Shown here: positions 27,715 through 36,841 of the stretch, piece by piece
Numbering within the stretch: the stretch's first letter is position 1
Layout of the letters: each line of letters opens with the position of its first letter
NCBI GenBank assembly: GCA_000230935.2
Contig: AGIQ01000001.1
Location: forward strand, 496,001-560,000
Direction: 5' to 3'
DNA from: Mycolicibacterium rhodesiae JS60
Lineage (GTDB): Bacteria; Actinomycetota; Actinomycetes; Mycobacteriales; Mycobacteriaceae
Length of the DNA: 64,000 nt
The notes under the pieces: generated by a model
Told to the model about the DNA's origin: nothing
Seen by the model: the letters and a program-made list of their open reading frames with translations, nothing else
Database searches by the model: none
Made by a program: the position numbers and the translations under genes

Positions 27715-29166
27715 GTGATTACAACTGTCGGTGAGCTCAGCGCGCGGCGCAAGACGATCATCCTTGCGTCCTGCTGCCTGAGCCTGCTGATCGTGTCGAT
27801 GGACGCGACGATCGTGAACGTCGCGATCCCGGCGATCCGCTCCGACCTGCATGCCACGCCGTCGCAGATGCAGTGGGTCATCGACATCTACACCCTGGTG
27901 CTGGCCTCACTGCTGATGTTGTCGGGCGCGACCGGCGACCGGTTCGGCCGCCGCCGGGTGTTCCAGATCGGCCTGGCCGCCTTCGCCCTGGGCTCGCTGC
28001 TGTGCAGCCTGGCACCCGATATCGACACGCTGATCGGTGCCCGGCTGATTCAGGGGCTCGGTGGATCGATGATGAATCCCGTTGCACTGTCCATCATTTC
28101 GCAGATCTTCGTCGGCCGGGTGGAACGCGCCCGCGCGCTGGGGCTCTGGGGCGCGGTGGTCGGCATCTCGATGGCGCTCGGCCCGATCGTCGGCGGTTTC
28201 CTGATCCAGGCGATCAGCTGGCGGGCGGTGTTCTGGATCAACCTGCCGATCTGCGCGGCGGCGATCCTGCTGACCGCGATCTTCGTGCCGGAGAGCAAGT
28301 CGGCCACCATGCGCGATATCGATCCGGTCGGCCAACTGCTGGCGGTGCTGGCCCTGTTCGGCGTGGTGTTCGTGCTCATCGAGGCGCCGGGGATGGGCTG
28401 GACGAACCCGCGCATCCTCGCGATCGCCGCGGGCGCTCTGGTGGCCCTGCTGGGCTTCCTGCGCTACGAGTCGCGCCGTCACGATCCCTTCATCGATCTG
28501 CGGTTCTTCCGGAGCATTCCGTTCTCGTCGGCTACTGTCATCGCCGTGTGCGCCTTCGCGGCCTGGGGTGCGTTCCTGTTCATGATGTCGCTGTATCTGC
28601 AGGGAGAGCGCGGCTACTCGGCTGCCCACACCGGCTTGATCTATCTGCCGATCGCGATCGGTGCCCTGTTCTTCTCACCGCTGTCGGGCCGGCTGGTCGG
28701 CCGCTTCGGCGCCCGCCCGTCGCTGCTGGTGTCGGGCATCCTGATCACCGCCGCGTCGGCGATGCTGATCTTCCTGAACGCCACCACGCCGATCTGGGAG
28801 CTCGTGGTGATCTTCACCGTCTACGGCATCGGCTTCGGCATGGTCAACGCGCCGATCACCAACGCCGCGGTCAGCGGCATGCCGCAAGACCGGGCCGGCG
28901 CGGCGTCGGCGGTGACCTCCACCAGCAGGCAGGTCGGTGTGAGTATCGGTGTGGCACTGTGTGGTTCGGTTGCCGGCTCGGCGCTGGCGGTGGTGGGAGT
29001 CGACTTCACCTCGGCGGCTCGGCCGCTGTGGTGGGTCAGCATCGGGCTGGGCCTGGTGATCACACTGCTGGCCGTGGTGTCCACGTCGGGACGGGCCACG
29101 CTCTCCGCGGAGCGGCTGGCTCCCCTGATCGAGAATCGCCGAATCGAGCCCGCCCATGTCTCCTAA
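27715..29166 (+). CDS. MFS drug exporter, DHA2 family (14 TM)
   Basis: 483 aa. [19 protein letters not shown] in TM1 is motif D1 of the 14-TM DHA2 family (EmrB/QacA type). Motif A is [16 protein letters not shown], and motif C in TM5 is [20 protein letters not shown]. It likely exports a lipophilic drug or metabolite by proton antiport. Its last 11 bases overlap the MarR gene, giving an exporter-regulator operon under a promoter with a dyad. Confidence 0.9.
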   Translation: MITTVGELSARRKTIILASCCLSLLIVSMDATIVNVAIPAIRSDLHATPSQMQWVIDIYTLVLASLLMLSGATGDRFGRRRVFQIGLAAFALGSLLCSLAPDIDTLIGARLIQGLGGSMMNPVALSIISQIFVGRVERARALGLWGAVVGISMALGPIVGGFLIQAISWRAVFWINLPICAAAILLTAIFVPESKSATMRDIDPVGQLLAVLALFGVVFVLIEAPGMGWTNPRILAIAAGALVALLGFLRYESRRHDPFIDLRFFRSIPFSSATVIAVCAFAAWGAFLFMMSLYLQGERGYSAAHTGLIYLPIAIGALFFSPLSGRLVGRFGARPSLLVSGILITAASAMLIFLNATTPIWELVVIFTVYGIGFGMVNAPITNAAVSGMPQDRAGAASAVTSTSRQVGVSIGVALCGSVAGSALAVVGVDFTSAARPLWWVSIGLGLVITLLAVVSTSGRATLSAERLAPLIENRRIEPAHVS

Positions 29167-29572
29167 CCCGGTCGCCGATCAGGTGTGGCGGGCGATGTCG
29201 AGCCTGGTGCTGGACAACAAGGACGGCTGGCGCCGCGCGGTCGTGGACCGAACCGGCTTGCCGTTCAGTAGGATTCGCATCCTGCGCCGGCTGGAATCGC
29301 AGCCGATGACGGTCAAGGAGGTCGCCGAGGCGGCCACCATCGACGCCCCGGCCGCCACAGTGGCCGTCAACGATCTCGAATCTCGCGGCTTGGTGGTCCG
29401 CCAAACCCATCCGGACAACCGGCGCTGCAAGCTGGTGTCGTTGACCGACGCCGGCCGCGACGTCATCGCCGTGCTCGACGCGACCGACGATCCCGCTCCC
29501 GAGGCGCTGGCCGCGCTGGACGAGCAGGACCTTGCGGCGTTGCGGACGATCCTGGCGCGACTGATCAGCTGA
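29156..29572 (+). CDS. MarR-family regulator of the adjacent exporter
   Basis: 138 aa. Winged HTH: FSRIRILRRLESQPMTVKEV, then the recognition helix APAATVAVNDLESRGLV and the wing QTHPDNRRCKLVSLT. Overlaps the exporter gene by 11 bases, so expression is coupled. Autoregulation through the ACCATTG/CAATGGT dyad is the natural reading (inference). Its end overlaps the convergent DUF2630 gene by eight bases. Confidence 0.88.
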   Translation: MSPNPVADQVWRAMSSLVLDNKDGWRRAVVDRTGLPFSRIRILRRLESQPMTVKEVAEAATIDAPAATVAVNDLESRGLVVRQTHPDNRRCKLVSLTDAGRDVIAVLDATDDPAPEALAALDEQDLAALRTILARLIS

Positions 29573-29813
29573 GGTAGCCCTCGACTTCGTCGCCGGGCCG
29601 CACGGCCGCGTCCTGAGGATTGCCGCCGGTCTCACGCAGTGCGCGGCGCTGGCGCAGCAGGTCCCAGCACTGGTCGAGTTCGACCTCGATGGCCCGCAGC
29701 CGCGCGTGTTCTTCCGACTCGTCGATCTGCCGGTGTATCAACTTGTCACGCAGTTCGCGCTCCTGGGCCACGAGGTCGTGGATGCGGGCGAGGGTTTCGT
29801 TGTCTGATGCCAC
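29565..29813 (-). CDS. DUF2630 small helical protein
   Basis: 82 aa, mostly charged amphipathic helix. ARIHDLVAQERELRDKLIHR and HARLRAIEVELDQCWDLLRQ look like a helical hairpin or coiled coil, followed by RRALRETGGNPQDA. Matches M. tuberculosis Rv0898c (about 87 aa) in size and place. GTG start. No function known. Confidence 0.85.
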   Translation of the reverse strand: MASDNETLARIHDLVAQERELRDKLIHRQIDESEEHARLRAIEVELDQCWDLLRQRRALRETGGNPQDAAVRPGDEVEGYLS

Positions 29814-29840
29814 GGTTCCAGTGTGCCCGAGGATGCGGGG

Positions 29841-31160
29841 TCAGAACGGGGAAGCCAGGACAGCGCCGAACTCGCTGCAGAACCAGTCGACGTCGGTACT
29901 CGAGAAGACCAGCGGCGGGCGGATCTTCAGCACATTGCCGTCGCGGCCGCACACCGAGATCAGCACCCGGCGGTCCCGCATCGCGTTGACCAGTGCCCGG
30001 GCGCCGGCTCGGTCCGGCGCGCCGGCCTCGGAGATCACCTCGACGCCGACGTACAGCCCGGTGCCGCGCACGTCGCCGATGCGCGGATGCCCGCCTCCCA
30101 GCCGCGCGAGTTCGGTGCGCAGTTCGGTGCCCACCTCGTTCGCATTGCGCATCAGCTTCTCGTCCTCGATCACGTCGAGGACCGCCGCGGCGGCGGCCAC
30201 CGTCACGGGATTGCCGCCGAACGTGTTGAAGTAGGGGACCTCCCGGGCGAACGCGCCGAGGATGTCGGCCCGGGCCGCCATCGCCGCGATCGGCAGTCCG
30301 TTGCCCATTGGTTTGCCCATCGTCACCAGGTCGGGGACGACGCCGTGGCGCAGGAAACCCCACATCGCCTCACCGGTGCGGGCGAAGCCGGGCTGGACCT
30401 CGTCGGCGATGAACACGCCGCCGGCGCGATGGGTGGCCTGTACTGCGGGAGCCAGCACCGACGGGTCGGGGTAGATGCCGTCGGAGGAGAAGATGGTGTC
30501 CACGATCAGCGCGCAGAACCCGGCACCGGAGGCCTTCAGGTCGGCGATGGCCGCAACGACGTCGTCGGCGAACCGGGCCGCCAGCTCACCGGCCGGGATC
30601 CGGTAGCTGTCCGGCGGGGGGATCGCGCGGACGTGTTCGCCGAGTACCGTCGCCCCGCCGATGGACGGCGAGATCGCGGTGACCGCTGCGGTATTGCCGT
30701 GGTAGGCGTCGCTGGTGACAATGACACCCGTTGCACCCGTGTGCATTTCGGCAACTCTCAGGGCCAGGTCGTTGACCTCCGAGCCGGTGCAGGCATACAT
30801 CACCTGATCGATCTGCCCGGGCATGGTGTCGAGCAGCCGCCGGCTGTAGTCGACGATCCCGCCGTGCAGATAGCGGGTGTGGGTGTTCAGGGTGGACAGC
30901 TGGCGGCTGACGGCCTCGACGACGTGCGGGTGGCAGTGGCCGACACTGGCGACGTTGTTGTAGGCGTCGAGATAGCAAGCGCCGTCGGCATCGTAGAGCC
31001 GGGTGCCCTCGCCGCGGACCAGATGTACCGGGCGCTGATAGAACAGCCGGTAGGCAGGGCCCAGAATGCGGTCACGGGCCGCGATCAACGATTCGGTGGC
31101 CGGATCGACCGGCTGATCCGCGGAGTAGCTGTTGGAATCCATGATGTTCGAGAAACTCAC
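29841..31160 (-). CDS. AGXT2L-type class III PLP enzyme (probable phospho-lyase or aminotransferase)
   Basis: 439 aa. The PLP lysine is Lys283 in VTMGKPMGNGLP; Asp253 in IADEVQPGF contacts the cofactor ring. Several blocks closely resemble mammalian ethanolamine-phosphate and phosphohydroxylysine phospho-lyases (from memory): NNVASVGHCHPHVV, THTRYLHGGIVDYSRRL, VPYFNTFGGNPV and KIRPPLVFS. That subgroup eliminates phosphate and ammonia instead of transaminating. The GTG start has a GAAGGGG site. Downstream of the permease and divergent from a small-molecule kinase, which fits a kinase/phospho-lyase pair. A true aminotransferase role is not excluded. Confidence 0.8.
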   Translation of the reverse strand: MSFSNIMDSNSYSADQPVDPATESLIAARDRILGPAYRLFYQRPVHLVRGEGTRLYDADGACYLDAYNNVASVGHCHPHVVEAVSRQLSTLNTHTRYLHGGIVDYSRRLLDTMPGQIDQVMYACTGSEVNDLALRVAEMHTGATGVIVTSDAYHGNTAAVTAISPSIGGATVLGEHVRAIPPPDSYRIPAGELAARFADDVVAAIADLKASGAGFCALIVDTIFSSDGIYPDPSVLAPAVQATHRAGGVFIADEVQPGFARTGEAMWGFLRHGVVPDLVTMGKPMGNGLPIAAMAARADILGAFAREVPYFNTFGGNPVTVAAAAAVLDVIEDEKLMRNANEVGTELRTELARLGGGHPRIGDVRGTGLYVGVEVISEAGAPDRAGARALVNAMRDRRVLISVCGRDGNVLKIRPPLVFSSTDVDWFCSEFGAVLASPF

Positions 31161-31197
31161 AGCACTACCCCTTCGTTGGCGCGACCCGTGATTGCAC

Positions 31198-32772
31198 TCA
31201 CTGGCGTTCGTGTGCCTCTTCGAGCACGGTCCGGCCGAGCTCCGAATAGCGCTGCGGCGACTTGTATTTCAGCACAACCGCCAGCAGGATGCCGCCGATG
31301 CCGACCACGCCGACCACATAGGGGATCGCCGCGAATACCCAGTCCGACGCCGCGGTGCCCGCCGCGAACGACGCGTTCTTGCCCAGCAGGTACACCACAT
31401 AGAGCATGCCGAGGCCGCCCAGCAGTGGGGCCAGGAGAGTCCGGAACCAGTTGGCGGTCTCCGGGTGATGCTTGCCGACGTGGAAGTAAGCGATCACCGC
31501 GAAGGCGGCCAGCGCCTGCACGATCATGATCGCGGTGGTGCCGAGCAGAGCCATCAAACCGTACAGGCCGGTGTAGGGGTCACGTCCGGTCAGCGCGAAG
31601 AACAGCACCACGACGGTGGCGAATCCGGTCTGCACGAATCCGGCGATGTGCGGGGAGCCGTGCGACGGGTGGGTGGCGCCCAGCGTCTTGCGCATGCCGG
31701 GGATGACGTTCTCGCGGCCGATCGCGTAGATGTAGCGGGCAGCGCAGTTGTGGAATGCCATACCGCAGGCGAACGAACCGGTCATCAACAGGATCTTGAA
31801 CAGGTCGACCGCCCAGGTGCCCAGGTGCGCACCGACCGGCCCGAAGAAGATGTCACCGGCGGTTGCCGAATCCTGGGCCAGCGCAACGGCATTCTGCGGC
31901 CCGGTGCCGACGATCGCCAGCCACGAGATGATCACGTAGAACACGCCGATGCCGATCACCGAGCTGATCACCGCGATCGGGATGATCTTCTTGGGGTTCT
32001 TGGACTCCTCGCCGTACATCGCGCTGGACTCGAAACCGACCCACGACCAGAACGCGAAGAACAGGCCGATGCCCGCCGATCCGGCCACCGTGATCATGCT
32101 GCCGTCGGCGCCGGCCACCGCACCGGAGAGGTTCTGAAAAGCATTGAGCGGGTTGAGCGATCCCCACGACCAGCCCTGAGGGCCGCCACCGGTGAACAAC
32201 ACCGACAAGGCCATCAAGGCGAGCATGAAGATTTCGGTGATCAGGAACACCCCTAGTACTCGCGCGGCGACATTGATGTCGAAGTAGGTCAGCAGCGCGT
32301 TGATCGCGAGCATCGCGATCGCGAACACGATCCACGGAATGTCGAGGTGGAAAAGGGAATTGAAGGTGTCATTGCCGAAGAAGGCAAAGATGCCGATCAG
32401 GGAGGCCTCGAAGACCATGTAGGCCATCGCGGTCAGGAAGCCCGCGCCGAGGCCGACGATGCGGCCAAGGCCGTGCGAGATGTAACCGTAGAACGCGCCG
32501 GTGGCGGTGATGTGCTTGCTCATCGCGGCGTAGCCGATCGCGAACAGCGTCAACACGATGGTGGCGACGAAGTACCCGGCGGGGGCGTAGATACCGTTGC
32601 CGAATCCGACCGCGATCGGCACGTTGCCGACCATGGCGGTGATCGGTGCGGCTGTGGCGACGGCCATGAACAGGACGCCGATCAGCCCGACGGCATTGGG
32701 CTTGAGCCGCTGGACGGTTTCGGTTTTCCCCCCGGTGCCCATTGTGGCGGGCGGATCGATGATGTCGCTCAT
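31198..32772 (-). CDS. APC-family amino acid/amine permease
   Basis: 524 aa, about 12 TMs. The N-terminal LKPNAVGLIGVLFMAVATAA and TAMVGNVPIAVGFGNG form the unwound TM1 region of the APC fold. SWVGFESSAMYGEESKNPKK in the middle is typical of the family. C-terminal helices run to a charged tail. It should import an amino acid or amine for the adjoining PLP enzyme. The ATG was chosen as the first good start; the 37-base gap to the PLP enzyme gene indicates an operon. Confidence 0.88.
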   Translation of the reverse strand: MSDIIDPPATMGTGGKTETVQRLKPNAVGLIGVLFMAVATAAPITAMVGNVPIAVGFGNGIYAPAGYFVATIVLTLFAIGYAAMSKHITATGAFYGYISHGLGRIVGLGAGFLTAMAYMVFEASLIGIFAFFGNDTFNSLFHLDIPWIVFAIAMLAINALLTYFDINVAARVLGVFLITEIFMLALMALSVLFTGGGPQGWSWGSLNPLNAFQNLSGAVAGADGSMITVAGSAGIGLFFAFWSWVGFESSAMYGEESKNPKKIIPIAVISSVIGIGVFYVIISWLAIVGTGPQNAVALAQDSATAGDIFFGPVGAHLGTWAVDLFKILLMTGSFACGMAFHNCAARYIYAIGRENVIPGMRKTLGATHPSHGSPHIAGFVQTGFATVVVLFFALTGRDPYTGLYGLMALLGTTAIMIVQALAAFAVIAYFHVGKHHPETANWFRTLLAPLLGGLGMLYVVYLLGKNASFAAGTAASDWVFAAIPYVVGVVGIGGILLAVVLKYKSPQRYSELGRTVLEEAHERQ

Positions 32773-32982
32773 AGTGTGAATTCCGATCTCGAACGTGACT
32801 GGGGGTCGCGCTCGCCTTTTGGTCTGGTTCAGCTGGTCTGGTTTAGCCCGAGTGCTGGTGCGCCCGGGGAGCGAGAGCAATGTCGACAACGGCTCTGTGG
32901 TGCGACGACGACATTGTTACCCCCACGAGATCGCCTGGTCAACAGGAACAATCGAGTGAATACCGGCGAAATGTTTCGGTCG

Positions 32983-33009
32983 TGTTTCCCAATCCTTTGG
33001 TAGGAAACA
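32983..33009. promoter_or_regulatory. operator-like inverted repeat between permease and kinase genes
   Basis: TGTTTCC (32983-32989) and GGAAACA (33003-33009) form perfect 7-bp arms around a 13-base centre. A further TGTTTC lies at 32973. The site sits in the 279-base divergent region and could be bound by the cluster's GntR protein. Confidence 0.4.
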
Positions 33010-33051
33010 GCGGCGTTAAAACTGTCGATTTGGTCTGCTCATCGCATTGTT

Positions 33052-34083
33052 ATGGTCCACACTGGTCGCATGCCGGGACTGCCGCCGACTCATGAGTTCT
33101 TCGCGCGTGCAGCGCTGCCGGCCTATGGCCGCGACGGCCAGACACCGCTGCGGCTGCTCAGCCTGTCCGAGAACGCCACCTACCTGGTCGGAGACGACGA
33201 GCCGATCGTGCTGCGGGTGCACCGGCCCGGCTATCACTCGCTGGAAGCCATCCGCTCGGAGCTGGCGTGGATGCAGGCGCTGCGCACCGAAACCCCGGTG
33301 ATCACACCGGAGCTGGTAGCGACCCGCGACGGTACCGACGTCGTCGTCGCCGAGTTCGACGGCGGCGCGTTGCACGTCGACGCGGTCACGTTCGTCGCGG
33401 GCTGCACGGCCGAGGAGGATCCCGAGGCCGTCGGGTTCGACGAGCTCGGACGGCTGACCGCCGTCATGCACGAACATGCCAGGAACTGGACGTTTCCGCC
33501 CGGGTTCACCCGTTTCCGCTGGGACCTCGAGACGATCCTCGGCCCGCAGGCCCGCTGGGGTAACTGGCGGCTGGCCCCCGGCCTGACCGACGCCGACCGT
33601 GTCGTGATCCAGCGCGCGGTCGACGACATCACCGCCAAGCTGACCGAATTCGGCTGTGCACCAGACCGGTTCGGGCTGGTCCACGCCGATCTCCGGCTGG
33701 CCAATCTGATGGTCGACCCCGCCGATGCGGCGGCCGGGATCACCGTGATCGATTTCGACGACTGTGGCTGGTCGTGGTACCTGGCCGACCTCGGGGCCGC
33801 GGTGTCGTTCATCGAGGACACCCCGGCCGGTGAACGCATCATCGCCGACTGGCTGACCGGTTATTTCGAGGCCGGGTCGTTGCCTGCCGAGCATCTCGCC
33901 CTCATCCCGTCGTTCGTGATGATGCGGCGAATCATGCTCACCGCCTGGATCGCCTCGCACCACGACGCCGACGCGGCGATCGGCGTCGGTGAACAGTTCG
34001 CGCCGAACACCGCCCTGCTTGCCCGGCGGTACCTCGAGGACCCGACCTGGCTGCAGGATGCGATCTTCGGCTCACGGGTTTGA
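33052..34083 (+). CDS. APH/choline-kinase-like small-molecule phosphotransferase
   Basis: 343 aa. Protein-kinase-like fold of the aminoglycoside/choline/hydroxylysine kinase group. The catalytic loop is LVHADLRLANLMVD (Asp213, Asn218), and the metal-binding IDFDDCGWSWY (Asp234/236) replaces DFG. The N-lobe has LRVHRPGYHS with the ATP-phosphate Arg, and EFDGGA at the hinge. Next to an AGXT2L-like enzyme and a permease, it is best read as the kinase that activates an amino alcohol or hydroxylysine-type substrate (inference). A second ATG at 33070 is equally likely as start. Confidence 0.82.
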   Translation: MVHTGRMPGLPPTHEFFARAALPAYGRDGQTPLRLLSLSENATYLVGDDEPIVLRVHRPGYHSLEAIRSELAWMQALRTETPVITPELVATRDGTDVVVAEFDGGALHVDAVTFVAGCTAEEDPEAVGFDELGRLTAVMHEHARNWTFPPGFTRFRWDLETILGPQARWGNWRLAPGLTDADRVVIQRAVDDITAKLTEFGCAPDRFGLVHADLRLANLMVDPADAAAGITVIDFDDCGWSWYLADLGAAVSFIEDTPAGERIIADWLTGYFEAGSLPAEHLALIPSFVMMRRIMLTAWIASHHDADAAIGVGEQFAPNTALLARRYLEDPTWLQDAIFGSRV

Positions 34084-34110
34084 ATCACGATAGAGCAGAA
34101 AGGATTACGG

Positions 34111-34887
34111 GTGTTTGATCTGCAATCGACGGCGGTGGTCGTGACCGGCGGCAGCAAGGGAATCGGGCGGGGGATCGCCGCGGTGTTCGCCACTGCCGGC
34201 GCCAATGTCGCGATCGCCGCACGCTCGGCGTCCGAACTCGACACCGCGGTGGCCGACCTGGACGCACTGGGCACCGGAAAGGTGCTGGGCGTTCAGACCG
34301 ACGTCACCGACCCGGCGGCCTGCGCAAGCCTGGCCGCCGACGTCGTCGAGGCGTTCGGCGGGATCGACGTCGTCTGCGCCAACGCAGGCATCTTCCCCGA
34401 GGCGCCGCTGGCTACCATGACGCCGGCGCAACTGGGCGAGGTACTCGACGTCAACGTCAAGGGCAACGTGTTCACCGTGCAGGCCTGTCTGGACGCGCTG
34501 ATCGCTTCCGGGCGGGGCCGGGTGATCCTGACATCGTCGATCACCGGGCCGATCACCGGATTCCCGAACTGGTCACACTACGGGGCGTCCAAGGCCGCAC
34601 AACTGGGCTTCATGCGCACTGCCGCAATCGAACTGGCCCCGCACGGGATCACGGTCAATGCCGTGTTGCCGGGCAACATCTTCACCGAAGGCCTCGCCGA
34701 CATGGGCGAGGACTACATCGCGGGCATGACCCGCGCGATCCCGGCCGGCGCGCTCGGCAAGCCGGAGGACATCGGTCACCTCGCCGCCTTCCTGGCCACG
34801 GTCGAGGCGGGCTACATCACCGGTCAGGCCATCGCGGTCGACGGCGGCCAGGTGCTGCCCGAATCGCCGGATGCGGTGCGCCCCTAG
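34111..34887 (+). CDS. Short-chain dehydrogenase/reductase of the catabolic cluster
   Basis: 258 aa classical [13 protein letters not shown] binds the dinucleotide, DVTDPAA the adenine ring, CANAG is the structural NNAG equivalent, ILTSSI holds the catalytic Ser, and YGASK the catalytic Tyr/Lys. The C-terminus [16 protein letters not shown] is standard. The GTG start has an AAAGGA site 28 bases after the kinase gene. Could oxidise or reduce the carbonyl product of the pathway; substrate unknown. Confidence 0.88.
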   Translation: MFDLQSTAVVVTGGSKGIGRGIAAVFATAGANVAIAARSASELDTAVADLDALGTGKVLGVQTDVTDPAACASLAADVVEAFGGIDVVCANAGIFPEAPLATMTPAQLGEVLDVNVKGNVFTVQACLDALIASGRGRVILTSSITGPITGFPNWSHYGASKAAQLGFMRTAAIELAPHGITVNAVLPGNIFTEGLADMGEDYIAGMTRAIPAGALGKPEDIGHLAAFLATVEAGYITGQAIAVDGGQVLPESPDAVRP

Positions 34888-34891
34888 TCCG

Positions 34892-35677
34892 ATGGAGGAG
34901 TCGGAGGGGGGACCGATTGCCGAGGATGTGCGGCGGCGCATCCTCTCGATGCTCGCGCAGGGCACGCTGCGGCCCGGTTCCCGGCTGGGCACCGAACGCG
35001 AGATGGCCGACCGCTTCGAGGTGTCCCGATCGACCTTGCGCAGCGCCCTGCTGCCGTTGAGCCGTGCCGGGGTGCTCGAGCGGCGAACCGGCCGCAACGG
35101 CGGCACCTTCGTGCGCGCCGACGTGGTGGAACGCAACGCCGCCGAGCTGGCCGGCCTGCCGGCCCGGTTGCGCAGCGGCGGGCACACCAGCGCCACCCGG
35201 GTGCTGTCCACCGACCGCAGGCCGCCCACCCCCGCCGAGGCCGCTGCGCTTGAAATCGCGGATAGCCAAGAGGTTTTCGCGATCCGCCGGTTGCGCTACG
35301 CCGACGGGGTGCCGCTGTCGGTGGACTTCTCCTGTTTCGTTGCCGACCATGTCCTCGATCTACTGGAGCAACCGCTCGGCGGCTCGCTCTACGAGTTGTT
35401 CGCCGTCCGCTACGGCCTGGTGCCCGCCACGTCCACCGAGACCATCGAGGTCGTCAGCGCCAGCCCGCGGGAGGCGCAGTGGCTCGGCGTTGCGCACCGC
35501 CGCCCGCTGGTGGCGATCACCCGGGTCACCCGGGATGCCGCCGACCGGCCCTTCGAGTACGCCTACGACCTGTTCCGCGCCGACCGGGTGCGGTTGACGG
35601 CGACCACGTCGACGGTCACCGCGCGCGAACGCAGGGGCACTGACGGCCGGGTGGAACGCTCGGTCAGCAGCGCCTGA
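34892..35677 (+). CDS. GntR/HutC-family regulator
   Basis: 261 aa. N-terminal winged HTH (LRPGSRLGTEREMADRFEVS, then RSTLRSALLPLSRAGVL), then a UTRA effector domain (about 90-240) with YGLVPATSTETIEVVSA and FEYAYDLFRADRVRL. HutC-type regulators respond to small pathway metabolites. Starting 4 bases after the SDR stop, it is the last gene of the kinase-SDR-GntR operon and is likely its own regulator. Confidence 0.9.
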   Translation: MEESEGGPIAEDVRRRILSMLAQGTLRPGSRLGTEREMADRFEVSRSTLRSALLPLSRAGVLERRTGRNGGTFVRADVVERNAAELAGLPARLRSGGHTSATRVLSTDRRPPTPAEAAALEIADSQEVFAIRRLRYADGVPLSVDFSCFVADHVLDLLEQPLGGSLYELFAVRYGLVPATSTETIEVVSASPREAQWLGVAHRRPLVAITRVTRDAADRPFEYAYDLFRADRVRLTATTSTVTARERRGTDGRVERSVSSA

Positions 35678-35682
35678 CCCGC

Positions 35683-35688
35683 TAGTGT
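35683..35688 (+). promoter_or_regulatory. -10 element (TAGTGT) of the leaderless FKBP gene
   Basis: TAGTGT ends 7 nt before the GTG at 35696, setting that codon as the leaderless start instead of the GTG at 35687, which lies inside the hexamer. Confidence 0.5.
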
Positions 35689-35695
35689 GAGTCCG

Positions 35696-36058
35696 GTGAC
35701 GACCAAACCCGAGATCGAATTCCCCGACGGCCCGGCGCCCACCGAACTGGTCATCAAAGACCTGGTGGTCGGCGAGGGCGATGAGGCCACCCCCGGCGCC
35801 GTCGTGGATGTCCACTATGTAGGTGTCGAGTACGACAGCGGTGAAGAGTTCGACAGCTCGTGGAAGCGTGGGGAGTCCATCTCCTTCCCGTTGCGCGGGC
35901 TGATCCAGGGCTGGCAGGACGGCATTCCGGGCATGAAGGTGGGTGGCCGGCGGCAGCTGACGATCCCGCCCGAGCAGGCCTACGGCCCGGCCGGTTCCGG
36001 GCACCAGCTGTCCGGCAAGACGCTCATCTTCGTCATCGACCTGCTGGCCACCCGCTAG
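35696..36058 (+). CDS. FKBP-type peptidyl-prolyl isomerase
   Basis: 120 aa single FKBP domain with no signal peptide, so cytoplasmic. Hallmarks: VVDVHYVGVEYDSGEEFDSS, GLIQGWQDGIPGMKVGGRR, IPPEQAYG and the C-terminal LIFVIDLLA. Aromatic residues of the active site (Tyr, Phe, Trp, Tyr) are conserved. It accelerates X-Pro isomerisation during folding. Short family-typical length. Confidence 0.93.
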   Translation: MTTKPEIEFPDGPAPTELVIKDLVVGEGDEATPGAVVDVHYVGVEYDSGEEFDSSWKRGESISFPLRGLIQGWQDGIPGMKVGGRRQLTIPPEQAYGPAGSGHQLSGKTLIFVIDLLATR

Positions 36059-36099
36059 CACGCCGAGCGCACAGCGCCGCCGGGAGGTGTAATGCCGGT

Positions 36100-36840
36100 G
36101 TGAGTGTTCACGAGCGCAGTGCGATCGTCACCGGCGCATCCGGCGGAATCGGTTCGGCGATCGCGGCGATGCTGCACGAAGAGGGCTTCGGCCTCACCCT
36201 CGTGGGTCGTGATCCGGCCAAGCTGGACGCGGTGGCGGCGTCGCTCGAGGCTGGTCCGCCGGTACACACGATTGCCGGGTCGCTGGCCGACGAGGCGTTT
36301 CTCGGCCGGATCGTCGACGAGCACGCCAAGCAGTACGGCTCGCTGGATCTGCTGGTCAACAACGCCGGGGTGTCGGGCAACCGCGCGGTCGGCGACATCA
36401 CCGCGGACTTTCTCGACGAGCAGCTCGCAGTGAACATCCGTGCGGTGATCCTGCTGACGACCAAGTGTATGCCGCTGCTGAAAGCGGCTGTGCAGCAGCA
36501 CAAGTCGGCACAGATCGTCAATATCGCCTCGAACGCAGGTAAGCGCGGCGAGGCGACGCTGGCGTCGTACTCAGCGACCAAGTTCGCCGTCGTCGGGTTC
36601 ACCGAATCGCTGCACGACGAGCTGTCGACCTCCGGCATCAAAGCGACGGCGATCTGCCCTGGCCTGGTGGACACCCCGATGGCCGATGACTACCGCGACA
36701 CCGTGGGTCCGGAGGAGATGATCGCTCCGGGCGATATCGCCGAGGCGATCCGGATGACGATCCGGGTGTCCCGCAGTTGCGTGGTGCCCGAGATCGTGTT
36801 GCTGCGGCCGATCGAATGGCGCCAGCCGGAGGGCGCGTGA
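36100..36840 (+). CDS. Short-chain dehydrogenase/reductase
   Basis: 246 aa. VTGASGGIGSAIA cofactor motif, NNAG, VNIASNAGKRGEA with the Ser position, YSATK catalytic Tyr/Lys, then CPGLVDTPMADDYRD after the active site. The C-terminal part lacks the usual DGG, and ends with a hydrophobic VVPEIVLLRP strand. Substrate unknown. The GTG start is poorly supported (a GGGAGG lies 13 bases upstream). Ends one base before the convergent prrB stop. Confidence 0.85.
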   Translation: MSVHERSAIVTGASGGIGSAIAAMLHEEGFGLTLVGRDPAKLDAVAASLEAGPPVHTIAGSLADEAFLGRIVDEHAKQYGSLDLLVNNAGVSGNRAVGDITADFLDEQLAVNIRAVILLTTKCMPLLKAAVQQHKSAQIVNIASNAGKRGEATLASYSATKFAVVGFTESLHDELSTSGIKATAICPGLVDTPMADDYRDTVGPEEMIAPGDIAEAIRMTIRVSRSCVVPEIVLLRPIEWRQPEGA

Positions 36841-36841
36841 C

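Noticed and set aside
29823..31529. Long open frame opposite the AGXT2L-like and permease genes
   Set aside because: Composition is Arg/Gly/His-rich without any domain; the true reading on the other strand carries all PLP motifs. High-GC codon use commonly leaves such antisense frames open.
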